Source of the DNA: Desulfuromonas sp.
Lineage (GTDB): Bacteria > Desulfobacterota > Desulfuromonadia > Desulfuromonadales > UBA2294
DNA length: 34,488 nucleotides
Assembly (NCBI GenBank): GCA_002868925.1
Contig: PKTZ01000152.1
Location: forward strand, 22,538-57,025
Reading direction: 5' to 3'
Shown: positions 11,479-18,941 of the stretch, piece by piece
Layout of the letters: each line of letters opens with the position of its first letter
How positions within the stretch are numbered: position 1 is the first letter of the stretch
Notes under the pieces: model-generated
What the model saw: the letters and a program-made list of their open reading frames with translations, nothing else
Database searches by the model: none
Told to the model about the DNA's origin: nothing
Translations under genes and position numbers: made by a program

Positions 11479-12463
11479 CCGGTCTGTCCTGTCCCGGGAC
11501 GCCATCGGCCTCGGTGAAAAATGTCCTGATCAAAGCGGTCTGCTCATCGAGGGTTTCGGCCTTGTTGACCGCTGCCCGGAACGACGCTGCTCCGGTCAGT
11601 CCCCGTGCGTACCAGCAGAGGTGCTTGCGCATCTCGTAGAGCGCCTTGTGCTCGCCGAAAACTTCGATCTGCAATTGCTGGTGCTGCAGGGCTGTCTGAC
11701 CGCGCTCTTCTGCCGAAGGCGGTGGTAGGAGAGATCCCCCCTCCAATACCCTTATCGTATCCCGGATCAGCCACGGGTTGCCGTAGCCGCCTCGACCGAT
11801 CATGATCGCATCGCAGCCGGTCTGTGCGATCATCGCCGCCGCCTGCTCCGGTTCAAAAATATCGCCGCTGCCGATCACCGGGATCGACAGATGTTCTTTC
11901 AGTTGTTCGATCTGTTGCCAGTCCGCGTTGCCGCCGAACCCCTGTTTGCGGGTACGAGGGTGCAGGGTGACGGCATCGCACCCTTCCGCTTCGGCAATAC
12001 GGCCGATCTCGAGAAAGTTGGTGCTGTTGTTATCCCAGCCGGAACGGATCTTGACCGTCAGCGGCAGCTCGGTCGCTTTCCTGACCGCCCTGAGGATAGC
12101 TGCAACCAGCTGCGGTTCCTTCATCAGGGCGCTGCCGGAGCCGTCCCGGACCACCTTGTTGACCGGGCAGCCGAGGTTCAGGTCGATCAGCTCGCCGTCG
12201 TCTGCCACCAGGCGGGTCGCCTCGGCCAGCGATTCCGCCTCGTTGCCGAAGAGCTGGATACCGAGCGGGCGTTCCTCCGGACGGCTGTGCAGCAGCTCGC
12301 GGGTGCGTTTTCCGGCATAGATCAGCCCCTTGGCGCTGACCATTTCGGTAAACACCAGACCGGCTCCGAACTGTTTCATAAGCAGCCGGTAGGGGAGGTC
12401 GGTGATGCCGGCCATCGGGGCAAGAATTACCCGGTTTTCAATACGGAGTGAGCCAATCAGCAT
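11468..12463 (-). CDS. dusB: tRNA-dihydrouridine synthase B
   Basis: RVILAPMAGITDLPYRLLMKQFGAGLVFTEMVSAKGL, DLNLGCPVNKVVRDGSGSALMKEP, VKIRSGWD, CDAVTLHPRTRKQGFGG. Confidence 0.95.
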   Translation of the reverse strand: MLIGSLRIENRVILAPMAGITDLPYRLLMKQFGAGLVFTEMVSAKGLIYAGKRTRELLHSRPEERPLGIQLFGNEAESLAEATRLVADDGELIDLNLGCPVNKVVRDGSGSALMKEPQLVAAILRAVRKATELPLTVKIRSGWDNNSTNFLEIGRIAEAEGCDAVTLHPRTRKQGFGGNADWQQIEQLKEHLSIPVIGSGDIFEPEQAAAMIAQTGCDAIMIGRGGYGNPWLIRDTIRVLEGGSLLPPPSAEERGQTALQHQQLQIEVFGEHKALYEMRKHLCWYARGLTGAASFRAAVNKAETLDEQTALIRTFFTEADGVPGQDRPDAT

Positions 12464-12593
12464 AAGTCAATTCTGCACAAATTTTGTGCATGTTAGCACG
12501 GCGATTTTTCTTTGCAAAGCATAAAAGATATGGCCTGAAATTATCACCGTTTTTGTGCGCTTTTTGCGGCGGCATACAGTATACAAAATGCGC

Positions 12594-12622
12594 TTGACAA
12601 TCGTGGGTTGTCTTGTTAGAAC
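12594..12622 (+). promoter_or_regulatory. Candidate sigma-70 promoter for the citrate synthase gene
   Basis: TTGACA -17 bp- TAGAAC upstream of gltA; perfect -35, weak -10. Confidence 0.35.
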
Positions 12623-12735
12623 AATATTTGGAAATTGCGACCATACAAGGTTAATTAGGGTTGGTTAAGGGAATCGCAAGCCTTCCTAACATGTTCTAAA
12701 ATAAAGCTTTTCGGTTGTTTTTCTGGTTCCATCTG

Positions 12736-12769
12736 TCGGGGACGGCTTTTTATTTTCCTCTGTCCCCGA
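12736..12769 (+). other. 5'-leader hairpin upstream of gltA
   Basis: TCGGGGAC (12736-12743) pairs with GTCCCCGA (12762-12769) across an 18-nt pyrimidine-rich loop. Confidence 0.5.
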
Positions 12770-12829
12770 ACTGTTTTTCTCACATGGGCGGTGATTTCTT
12801 CCGCCACATTATGCTAAAGGAGAGATTGT

Positions 12830-14140
12830 ATGTCGACATTGAAGGAAACTCTGCGCAAGAAGATTGATGAGCATCGTCCGCGTACCACCAAACTGGTAAA
12901 AGAGTGCGGCGATGTGAAACTCGGAGATGTAACTATCGCTCAGGCCATCGGCGGCGCCCGTGGTATCAAGTGCCTGGTTACCGATATCTCCTACCTCGAT
13001 CCGATGGAAGGTATCCGTTTCCGCGGCATGACCATCCCTGAGACGTTTGAAGCTCTGCCGAAGGTTCCGGGCAGCGACTATCCGTACGTCGAAGGTTTCT
13101 GGTACCTGCTGCTGACCGGCGACGTTCCGACCATGGAGCAGACCCTGGAAGTTGTCGAGGACTGGAAGAAGCGTTCCGAAATTCCTCAGTACGTTATTGA
13201 CGTTCTCAACGCCCTGCCGGAAGACAGCCATCCGATGGCCATGTTCTCCGCCGGTATCGTTGCCATGCAGCGCGAGTCGGTCTTCGCATCGAACTATGCC
13301 GCCGGCAAGTTCAACAAGATGACCTGCTGGGAAGACATGTACGAAGATGCCAACACCCTGATGGCCAAACTCGGACCTCTTGGTGCTTTCATCTACAATA
13401 AGAAGTATCGCAACAACGATCAGGTCGCTGCCGATCCGAACCTCGACATGGGCGGCAACTTCGCTCACATGATCGGTCAGAGCGATGAGTACAAGGACGT
13501 TGCACGTATGTACTTCATCCTGCACTCCGACCACGAGTCCGGCAACGTTTCGGCTCACACCACTCACCTGGTCGCTTCGGCCCTGTCCGACGCTTACTAT
13601 GCATACAGCGCCGGTATCAACGGCCTCGCCGGCCCGCTGCACGGCCTGGCAAACGAAGAAGTCCTCCGCTGGACCCAGAACTTCATGGAGAAGCTCGGTG
13701 GCGAGGTTCCGACCGAAGAGCAGCTCAAAGAAGCTCTGTGGGACACCCTCAACAGCGGTCAGGTTATCCCGGGTTACGGCCACGCCGTTCTCCGCAAGAC
13801 CGACCCGCGTTACACCTCGCAGCGTGAGTTCTGCCTGAAGACCCCGGGTCTCGCTGAGTACCCGCTGTTCCAATTGGTCAAGATGATCTTCGAAGTTGCT
13901 CCGGGCGTTCTGACCGAGCACGGCAAGGCGAAGAACCCCTGGCCGAACGTCGACGCACAGTCCGGCGTCATCCAGTGGTACTACGGCGTTACCCAGTACG
14001 AGTTCTACACCGTCCTGTTCGGTATCGGTCGTGCTCTCGGCTGCCTCGCCAACATCACCTGGGACCGCGCCCTCGGTTACGCTATCGAGCGTCCGAAGTC
14101 GGTTACCACGGCTATGCTGGAAGAAGCTGCCGGCATCTAA
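12830..14140 (+). CDS. gltA: Citrate synthase, eukaryotic-like type
   Basis: About 436 aa. GGARGIKCLVTDISYLDPMEGIRFRG, GFWYLLLTGDVPT, SHPMAMFSAGIVAMQ, LAGPLHGLANEEVLRW, VIPGYGHAVLRKTDPRYTSQREF. Resembles the mitochondrial-like family known from Geobacteraceae. Confidence 0.95.
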   Translation: MSTLKETLRKKIDEHRPRTTKLVKECGDVKLGDVTIAQAIGGARGIKCLVTDISYLDPMEGIRFRGMTIPETFEALPKVPGSDYPYVEGFWYLLLTGDVPTMEQTLEVVEDWKKRSEIPQYVIDVLNALPEDSHPMAMFSAGIVAMQRESVFASNYAAGKFNKMTCWEDMYEDANTLMAKLGPLGAFIYNKKYRNNDQVAADPNLDMGGNFAHMIGQSDEYKDVARMYFILHSDHESGNVSAHTTHLVASALSDAYYAYSAGINGLAGPLHGLANEEVLRWTQNFMEKLGGEVPTEEQLKEALWDTLNSGQVIPGYGHAVLRKTDPRYTSQREFCLKTPGLAEYPLFQLVKMIFEVAPGVLTEHGKAKNPWPNVDAQSGVIQWYYGVTQYEFYTVLFGIGRALGCLANITWDRALGYAIERPKSVTTAMLEEAAGI

Positions 14141-14164
14141 GCCGTCAGTCGATATGCTACATCA

Positions 14165-14199
14165 AGCGGGGTGCCGGTTTCGGCACCCCGCTTTTTTTG
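14165..14199 (+). terminator. Rho-independent terminator of gltA
   Basis: AGCGGGGTGCCG-GTTT-CGGCACCCCGCTTTTTTT. Confidence 0.88.
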
Positions 14200-14224
14200 T
14201 GTCGGGAATAAAAGACTAAATCTG

Positions 14225-14360
14225 CTTTTAACGCAAAGGCGCTAAGACGCAAAGATAAGAAAAACAATTTTTGATGTGATGGGCAAAATCGAAAAGGAGG
14301 GTTTGGGCTCTTTGTGTCTCTCGGTTTTCTTGGCGGTATCGCGTCTTTGCGTTAAACAGG
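14225..14360. repeat. ACGCAAAG-family imperfect inverted repeat, copy A
   Basis: Left TTTAACGCAAAGGCGCTAAGACGCAAAG; right arm (reverse complement) TTTAACGCAAAGACGCGATACCGCCAAGAAAACC. Confidence 0.7.
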
Positions 14361-14370
14361 TTTTCCAAGT

Positions 14371-15528
14371 TTACGTATCGCCGCGGCTCATCGCCGAGGC
14401 GATGCGGGCGACCCGCTCGGAGCAGCCGGGCTCTCCCATTTTGGTCCGGACCGTCGCCAGCTTCGTTCTGAGCTCTTGTCCGTAGGTGGCGTCGTTCAGG
14501 ATCCTGGAGACCTCAACCGCGATGTCGGCCGGGATCGCTCCGTCCTGGATAAACTCCCTGGCGACCTGTTGGCCTGAGACGATGTTGGCCAGGCCGATGA
14601 ACGGGACCTTGACCAGCCGCTTGCCGATGGCGAAGCTGATCGGGTTCATCCGGTAGAGGATGACCATTGGCGTTCCGACCAGACCGGTCTGCAGGGTGGC
14701 GGTGCCGGATACGGTGATCACGGCGTCGCAGGCGTTGGCGACATCGTAGATGCTGTCGTGGACGAGGATCGGTTCGATCGGCAGGCCGGCCAGCTTTTCC
14801 ATGACAATCTCGTCATCGAGGGTTGACGCGACCGGCAGCAGGAATTGGAGCTCGGGATCCTGCTGCTTGAGCAAAGCGGCGGTTTCAAAGATGGTCGGCG
14901 AGATGTAGTTAAGCTCGTTTTTGCGGCTCCCCGGGAAGAGGCCGACCGTTTTTTTCTCCGGATCGAGGCCGTAGCTCTTGAGGAACGATTCGCGGTCGAT
15001 GGTGACGGCGAACTCGTCGAGCAGCGGGTTGCCGACGTAATCGACCTTAATATCTTCCTTGCTGTAAAATTCGGGTTCGAACGGGAAGATGGCGGCGAGG
15101 TGGTCGACCACCCGGGCGATCTTCTTGACCCGTCCCTGGCGCCAGGCCCAGACCTGCGGGCTGACGTAGTAGAGGACCGGGATGCCGGCCTCCTTGGCGT
15201 GGCGCGCCAGGCGGAGGTTGAACTCGGGAAAGTCGATCAGGATCAGGATGTCCGGCCGCTTATCGCCGTAGAAGATCGCTTTGAGTTTGTTGAAAGCGCG
15301 CTTGATCACCGGCAGGTGGCCGATGACCTCGACCAGTCCCATGGTCGCAATCTCTTCGCCATGGATCAGGATTTCGCAGCCGGCCGCTTCCATCTTCGGC
15401 CCGCCGACTCCGAAAAAGGAGAGGTCGGGGTCGACCGATCGGGCGGCGCTGATCAGATTGCCACCGTGCAGATCGCCGGACGCTTCGCCGGTAACGATCA
15501 TCGCCCTGCGCGGGGTGCCCACTCTCAA
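14371..15528 (-). CDS. lpxB: Lipid-A-disaccharide synthase
   Basis: MIVTGEASGDLHGGNLI, FFGVGGPKMEAAGCE, LIDFPEFNLRLA, YYVSPQVWAWRQGRVKKI, GLFPGSRKNEL. Start uncertain: TTG 15528 or ATG 15501. Confidence 0.95.
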   Translation of the reverse strand: MRVGTPRRAMIVTGEASGDLHGGNLISAARSVDPDLSFFGVGGPKMEAAGCEILIHGEEIATMGLVEVIGHLPVIKRAFNKLKAIFYGDKRPDILILIDFPEFNLRLARHAKEAGIPVLYYVSPQVWAWRQGRVKKIARVVDHLAAIFPFEPEFYSKEDIKVDYVGNPLLDEFAVTIDRESFLKSYGLDPEKKTVGLFPGSRKNELNYISPTIFETAALLKQQDPELQFLLPVASTLDDEIVMEKLAGLPIEPILVHDSIYDVANACDAVITVSGTATLQTGLVGTPMVILYRMNPISFAIGKRLVKVPFIGLANIVSGQQVAREFIQDGAIPADIAVEVSRILNDATYGQELRTKLATVRTKMGEPGCSERVARIASAMSRGDT

Positions 15529-16628
15529 CCCTCCCGGTAGAAGGCGCGGATGCTGTCGCAGATCGACTCGACCTGCTGCGACGTTAACTCGGGGTAGATC
15601 GGCAGCGACAGGACCTTTTCCGCCTGTTCTTCGGCGACCGGCAGCGAGAGGTCGCGGCAGGCGTCGGCGAAGACGTCCTGGCGGTGTAGCGGGATCGGGT
15701 AGTAGACCGCCGAGGCGATCTGCTGATCACCGAGGTGCTGCTTGAGCTGGTCGCGGTTGTCGGCCATCAGGGTGTACTGGTGGAAGACATGGTTCCGTCC
15801 CTCCGCGATCAGCGGGGTGGTCAGCGGCAGGTCGGCCAGAAGGCTGTTGTACTGCTTGGCGACGCGCAGGCGGTTGCGGTTGTAATCGTCGAGGTGCTTG
15901 AGCTTGACCCGCAGGATCGCTGCCTGCATTTCATCGAGCCGGCTGTTGAAGCCGATCCGGTTGTGGTGGTACTGCTGGCGGCTGCCGTGGTTGCGCAGCA
16001 CCTTGATCTCATTGGCGAGCTGTTCGTCGTCGGTGGTGATCATGCCGCCGTCGCCGTAGCAGCCGAGGTTCTTGCTCGGGAAAAAGGAGAAGCAGCCGGC
16101 CAGGCCGAAGCTGCCGGTCTTTTTCCCTTGGTAGTTGGCACCGCACGACTGGGCGCAGTCTTCGAACAGCAGCAGGTCGTGTTTGTCGCAGAGCGCCTGC
16201 AGCGGCTCGAGTTCGGCCGGCTGGCCGAACAGGTGGACCGGCAACAGCGCTTTTGTTTTCCCGGTGATTGCCGCTTCGACTTTGTCAACATCGATATTGA
16301 AGGTGCGCGGGTCGACGTCGACGAAGACCGGGGTAGCGCCGACATAGGCGATCGCTTCGGCGGTGGCGATGAAGGTGAACGGCGAGGTGATGACCTCGTC
16401 GCCGGGGCCGATACCGGCTCCGAGCAGCGCCAGGTGCAAAGCGTCGGTGCCAGAGGCGACGCCGACCGCAAAGCGGGTTCCGCAATAGGCGGCGAATTCT
16501 TCTTCGAGCGCCTGCACGTTCGGGCCGAGGATAAAGCGCGTCTCATCAAGCGTTTTTGCCAGTTCGGCATCGATCTCGGCGCGGAGTGTTTCAAGTTGGA
16601 TCTTCAGGTCGACCATCGGTATCTGCAT
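15525..16628 (-). CDS. DegT/DnrJ/EryC1/StrS PLP aminotransferase, probable GnnB-like UDP-3-keto-GlcNAc transaminase
   Basis: IPMVDLKIQLETLRAEID, GVASGTDALHLALLGAGIGPGDEVITSPFTFIATAEAI, CFSFFPSKNLGCYGDGGMI (PLP Lys). Specificity inferred from coupling to lpxB. Confidence 0.88.
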   Translation of the reverse strand: MQIPMVDLKIQLETLRAEIDAELAKTLDETRFILGPNVQALEEEFAAYCGTRFAVGVASGTDALHLALLGAGIGPGDEVITSPFTFIATAEAIAYVGATPVFVDVDPRTFNIDVDKVEAAITGKTKALLPVHLFGQPAELEPLQALCDKHDLLLFEDCAQSCGANYQGKKTGSFGLAGCFSFFPSKNLGCYGDGGMITTDDEQLANEIKVLRNHGSRQQYHHNRIGFNSRLDEMQAAILRVKLKHLDDYNRNRLRVAKQYNSLLADLPLTTPLIAEGRNHVFHQYTLMADNRDQLKQHLGDQQIASAVYYPIPLHRQDVFADACRDLSLPVAEEQAEKVLSLPIYPELTSQQVESICDSIRAFYREG

Positions 16629-16654
16629 CGTTTTGCCTCGTTGTAATAATTTCT

Positions 16655-17626
16655 CTAAAGTTTTTCGTTGATCTGCATTGCGACCTCGAGGGCCCGCTTG
16701 CCATCCTCACCGGAGACAACCGGTTGTCCCCCCTCGCGGACCGTCTTGACGAACGATTCGATCTCGGTCATCAGCGGGTCGCCCTGCTTGAATTTCTTGT
16801 GTTCCATGGTCACGTTCGGCAGGCCGGGGACCGGCATGCCGCCCCCCTTTAGCCGGTAGATCGCGATCTTCCGGTCCTGGTAGTCGACCGAAATGTAGGC
16901 GTCGGGCTGAAAGATCCTGATTTTGCGGACGGTGTCGCGGCTGGCCCGGCTGGCGGTGACATTGGCGACGCAGCCGGTCTCGAACTGCAGCCGCGCGTTG
17001 GCGATGTCGACCTCGTCGGAGAGGACTGACCCGCCGACCGAGTTGATCTGGCTGACATCGGCTCCGATCAGGCTGAGGATGATGTCGATATCATGGATCA
17101 TCAGGTCGAGAACGACGTTGACCTCGGTGCCGCGGGTCTTGAACGGCGCCATGCGCTGGCACTCGATGAAGGTCGGGTTCTTCAACACACCGTCGAGGGC
17201 CATGATCGCCGGGTTGAAGCGCTCGAGGTGGCCGACCTGCAGCACCAGGTCGTTCTCCCTGGCGATACTGATCAGCTCCTCCGCCTCGTCGATGGTCTGG
17301 GTGATCGGTTTTTCAACCAGCAGGTGACAATTGTTCTGCAGGCACTCTTTGGCAATATCGAAATGGAGGTCGGTCGGGACCACGATCGAAGCGAGATCGA
17401 TCTCGTCGAGTATTTCGCGGTAATCGGTCACCGCCCGGCAGCCGACCTCGTTGGCGACGCTGTTCGCCTGTTTCGAATCGATGTCGACGATGGCGACTAG
17501 TTCGACCCCCTTGATCGCGGCATATTTCTGGGCGTGGAAGCGGCCGAGATAGCCGGTACCGATGACGGCGGCGCGCAACGGTTTGCCTTCTTCCGAACCT
17601 TTATTCCGGGAAAATTTGATAGCCAA
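16655..17626 (-). CDS. Gfo/Idh/MocA-family NAD-dependent oxidoreductase, probable GnnA-like UDP-GlcNAc 3-dehydrogenase
   Basis: AAVIGTGYLGRFHAQKYAAI Rossmann motif, HLLVEKPITQTIDEAEELI (EKP), VLDLMIHDIDIILSL. TTG start with CAGGAG SD. Confidence 0.88.
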   Translation of the reverse strand: MAIKFSRNKGSEEGKPLRAAVIGTGYLGRFHAQKYAAIKGVELVAIVDIDSKQANSVANEVGCRAVTDYREILDEIDLASIVVPTDLHFDIAKECLQNNCHLLVEKPITQTIDEAEELISIARENDLVLQVGHLERFNPAIMALDGVLKNPTFIECQRMAPFKTRGTEVNVVLDLMIHDIDIILSLIGADVSQINSVGGSVLSDEVDIANARLQFETGCVANVTASRASRDTVRKIRIFQPDAYISVDYQDRKIAIYRLKGGGMPVPGLPNVTMEHKKFKQGDPLMTEIESFVKTVREGGQPVVSGEDGKRALEVAMQINEKL

Positions 17627-17782
17627 CGGATTCTCCTGTAGCTGGTAATGCGTTTCGCTGTGATGCGGACGTCTTTTAAAGGGCGCATTCTAGCATGCAA
17701 GTGTTTCAGAATGAAGGTAAAAGGTAGCAAGAAAGGGGACAGAAAATAACGTTGCTTATTTAAGGGCAAATCCCTGTAAAAA

Positions 17783-17893
17783 CGGGGCTGTCCCCGAACG
17801 GGGACTGTCCCTAGGTTTTTGCGGTGCGATCCACCACCGTTTCATGGCTCGTAAGCCCCGGGCAGTCCCCCGGTGAAGCCGGGGACAGTCCCT
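17783..17893. repeat. REP-like paired GGGACAGTCCC palindromes (two units)
   Basis: CGGGGCTGTCCCCGAACGGGGACTGTCCCT (17783-17812) and CCCCGGGCAGTCCCCCGGTGAAGCCGGGGACAGTCCCT (17856-17893). Confidence 0.75.
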
Positions 17894-17913
17894 CGTCAAC
17901 GTACGATTTTTTC

Positions 17914-18711
17914 TTACTCCCGCTTGGTGTCGATGCGGGTGGCGTAGATCAGGAGTTTCTTGTCGGTGTAGCTTTCGACATCGCCGGCGAAGGTTTCGAT
18001 CTGGAAGTAATCGTGAACCTTGTCGGGGGAGTCGATGAAGTACTGGTTCAGTTCGCCGACCTGCTTATGGTCGAGGCCGGCCCGTTCGGCCCAGGTCTTG
18101 AAGTCGTGACACTTTTCGAAGACAGCCATTTTTTCGACGGTGAAGTCGGCCGCTTCGATCATCTGCTGCCACTGGTCGCGGGTAAAGGCCTGGTTGTGGG
18201 TCGGGTCGCGCATCTTCTCCATCGATTGGTAGAAATCTGCGATCTCCTGATCATCCGGAAGCATGGTGTCGATGATCACCATGCGGCCGACCCGACGCCG
18301 CAGCACCCGGTGGAATTCGGTGAGCGCCCGGGGGACGTCGGGGAAGTGGTGCGGCGCGATCCGGCAGGTGAGGATGGTGAACGATCCGGAGGGGAAGGGG
18401 AGGTCTTCGGCGTCTGCTTCACGGAAGGTGACGTTTTCGACCCGCCCCTCTTCGCTGATATGTTCCTGCGCTTTCTTCAGCATCTGCATGGTCAGGTCGG
18501 AGGCGACGACATTGCGGACCAGCGGCGCAAAGAAGAGGGCGGTATGCCCGCCGCCGGTGGCGACGTCGAGGACAACATCCTCCTGCGTCGGTTTGAGCAG
18601 GCGCACCGACTCCTCGAGGTCGGGGCCGGAAGCGAATCCCCGGTCATGGATGTAGCCATCGGCGGTCTTGCCGAAGTGTTCAATGACGCGGTCTTTACTG
18701 GTCTTGGTCAT
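17914..18711 (-). CDS. Class I SAM-dependent methyltransferase (UbiE/Methyltransf_11-like)
   Basis: MTKTSKDRVIEHFGKTADGYIHDRG...DVVLDVATGGGHTALFFAPLV...FREADAEDLPFPSGSFTILTCRIAPHHF. Confidence 0.88.
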   Translation of the reverse strand: MTKTSKDRVIEHFGKTADGYIHDRGFASGPDLEESVRLLKPTQEDVVLDVATGGGHTALFFAPLVRNVVASDLTMQMLKKAQEHISEEGRVENVTFREADAEDLPFPSGSFTILTCRIAPHHFPDVPRALTEFHRVLRRRVGRMVIIDTMLPDDQEIADFYQSMEKMRDPTHNQAFTRDQWQQMIEAADFTVEKMAVFEKCHDFKTWAERAGLDHKQVGELNQYFIDSPDKVHDYFQIETFAGDVESYTDKKLLIYATRIDTKRE

Positions 18712-18941
18712 GAGCTTCTCCAATAAGCGAATTATACCACCACGTCTGGAAAAAGCTTGCACAGAAAATACTACCGGGAGTAGAGTTTGCTCTCTTTACT
18801 TTGGAACGGCTCTTGCTCTATATATCAGCCTGGTTTCTTACGGCCCGTTTTACCGACGGTTTCGCCTGAAAATGGTCGGTAAACCGTCGAACTTTTTACG
18901 TTGTAGACAAAAAGCTAACGCAACAGGATTGCCTGACAAAA

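Noticed and set aside
12438-12644. 68-aa minus-strand ORF upstream of dusB
   Set aside because: Lies in the dusB-gltA promoter region; no SD support and overlaps promoter-like sequence.
12809-13921. 370-aa minus-strand ORF opposite gltA
   Set aside because: Antisense shadow of citrate synthase; no domain signature.
14225-14360. Possible tRNA or other classical structured RNA gene
   Set aside because: No T-loop GTTCRANNC or acceptor-stem pattern; structure is a long imperfect inverted repeat also found elsewhere.
15735-16646. 303-aa plus-strand ORF opposite the aminotransferase gene
   Set aside because: Antisense shadow; the minus-strand frame has clear PLP-aminotransferase motifs.
17824-18726. 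300-aa plus-strand ORF opposite the methyltransferase gene
   Set aside because: Antisense shadow, and its start lies inside REP-like repeats.
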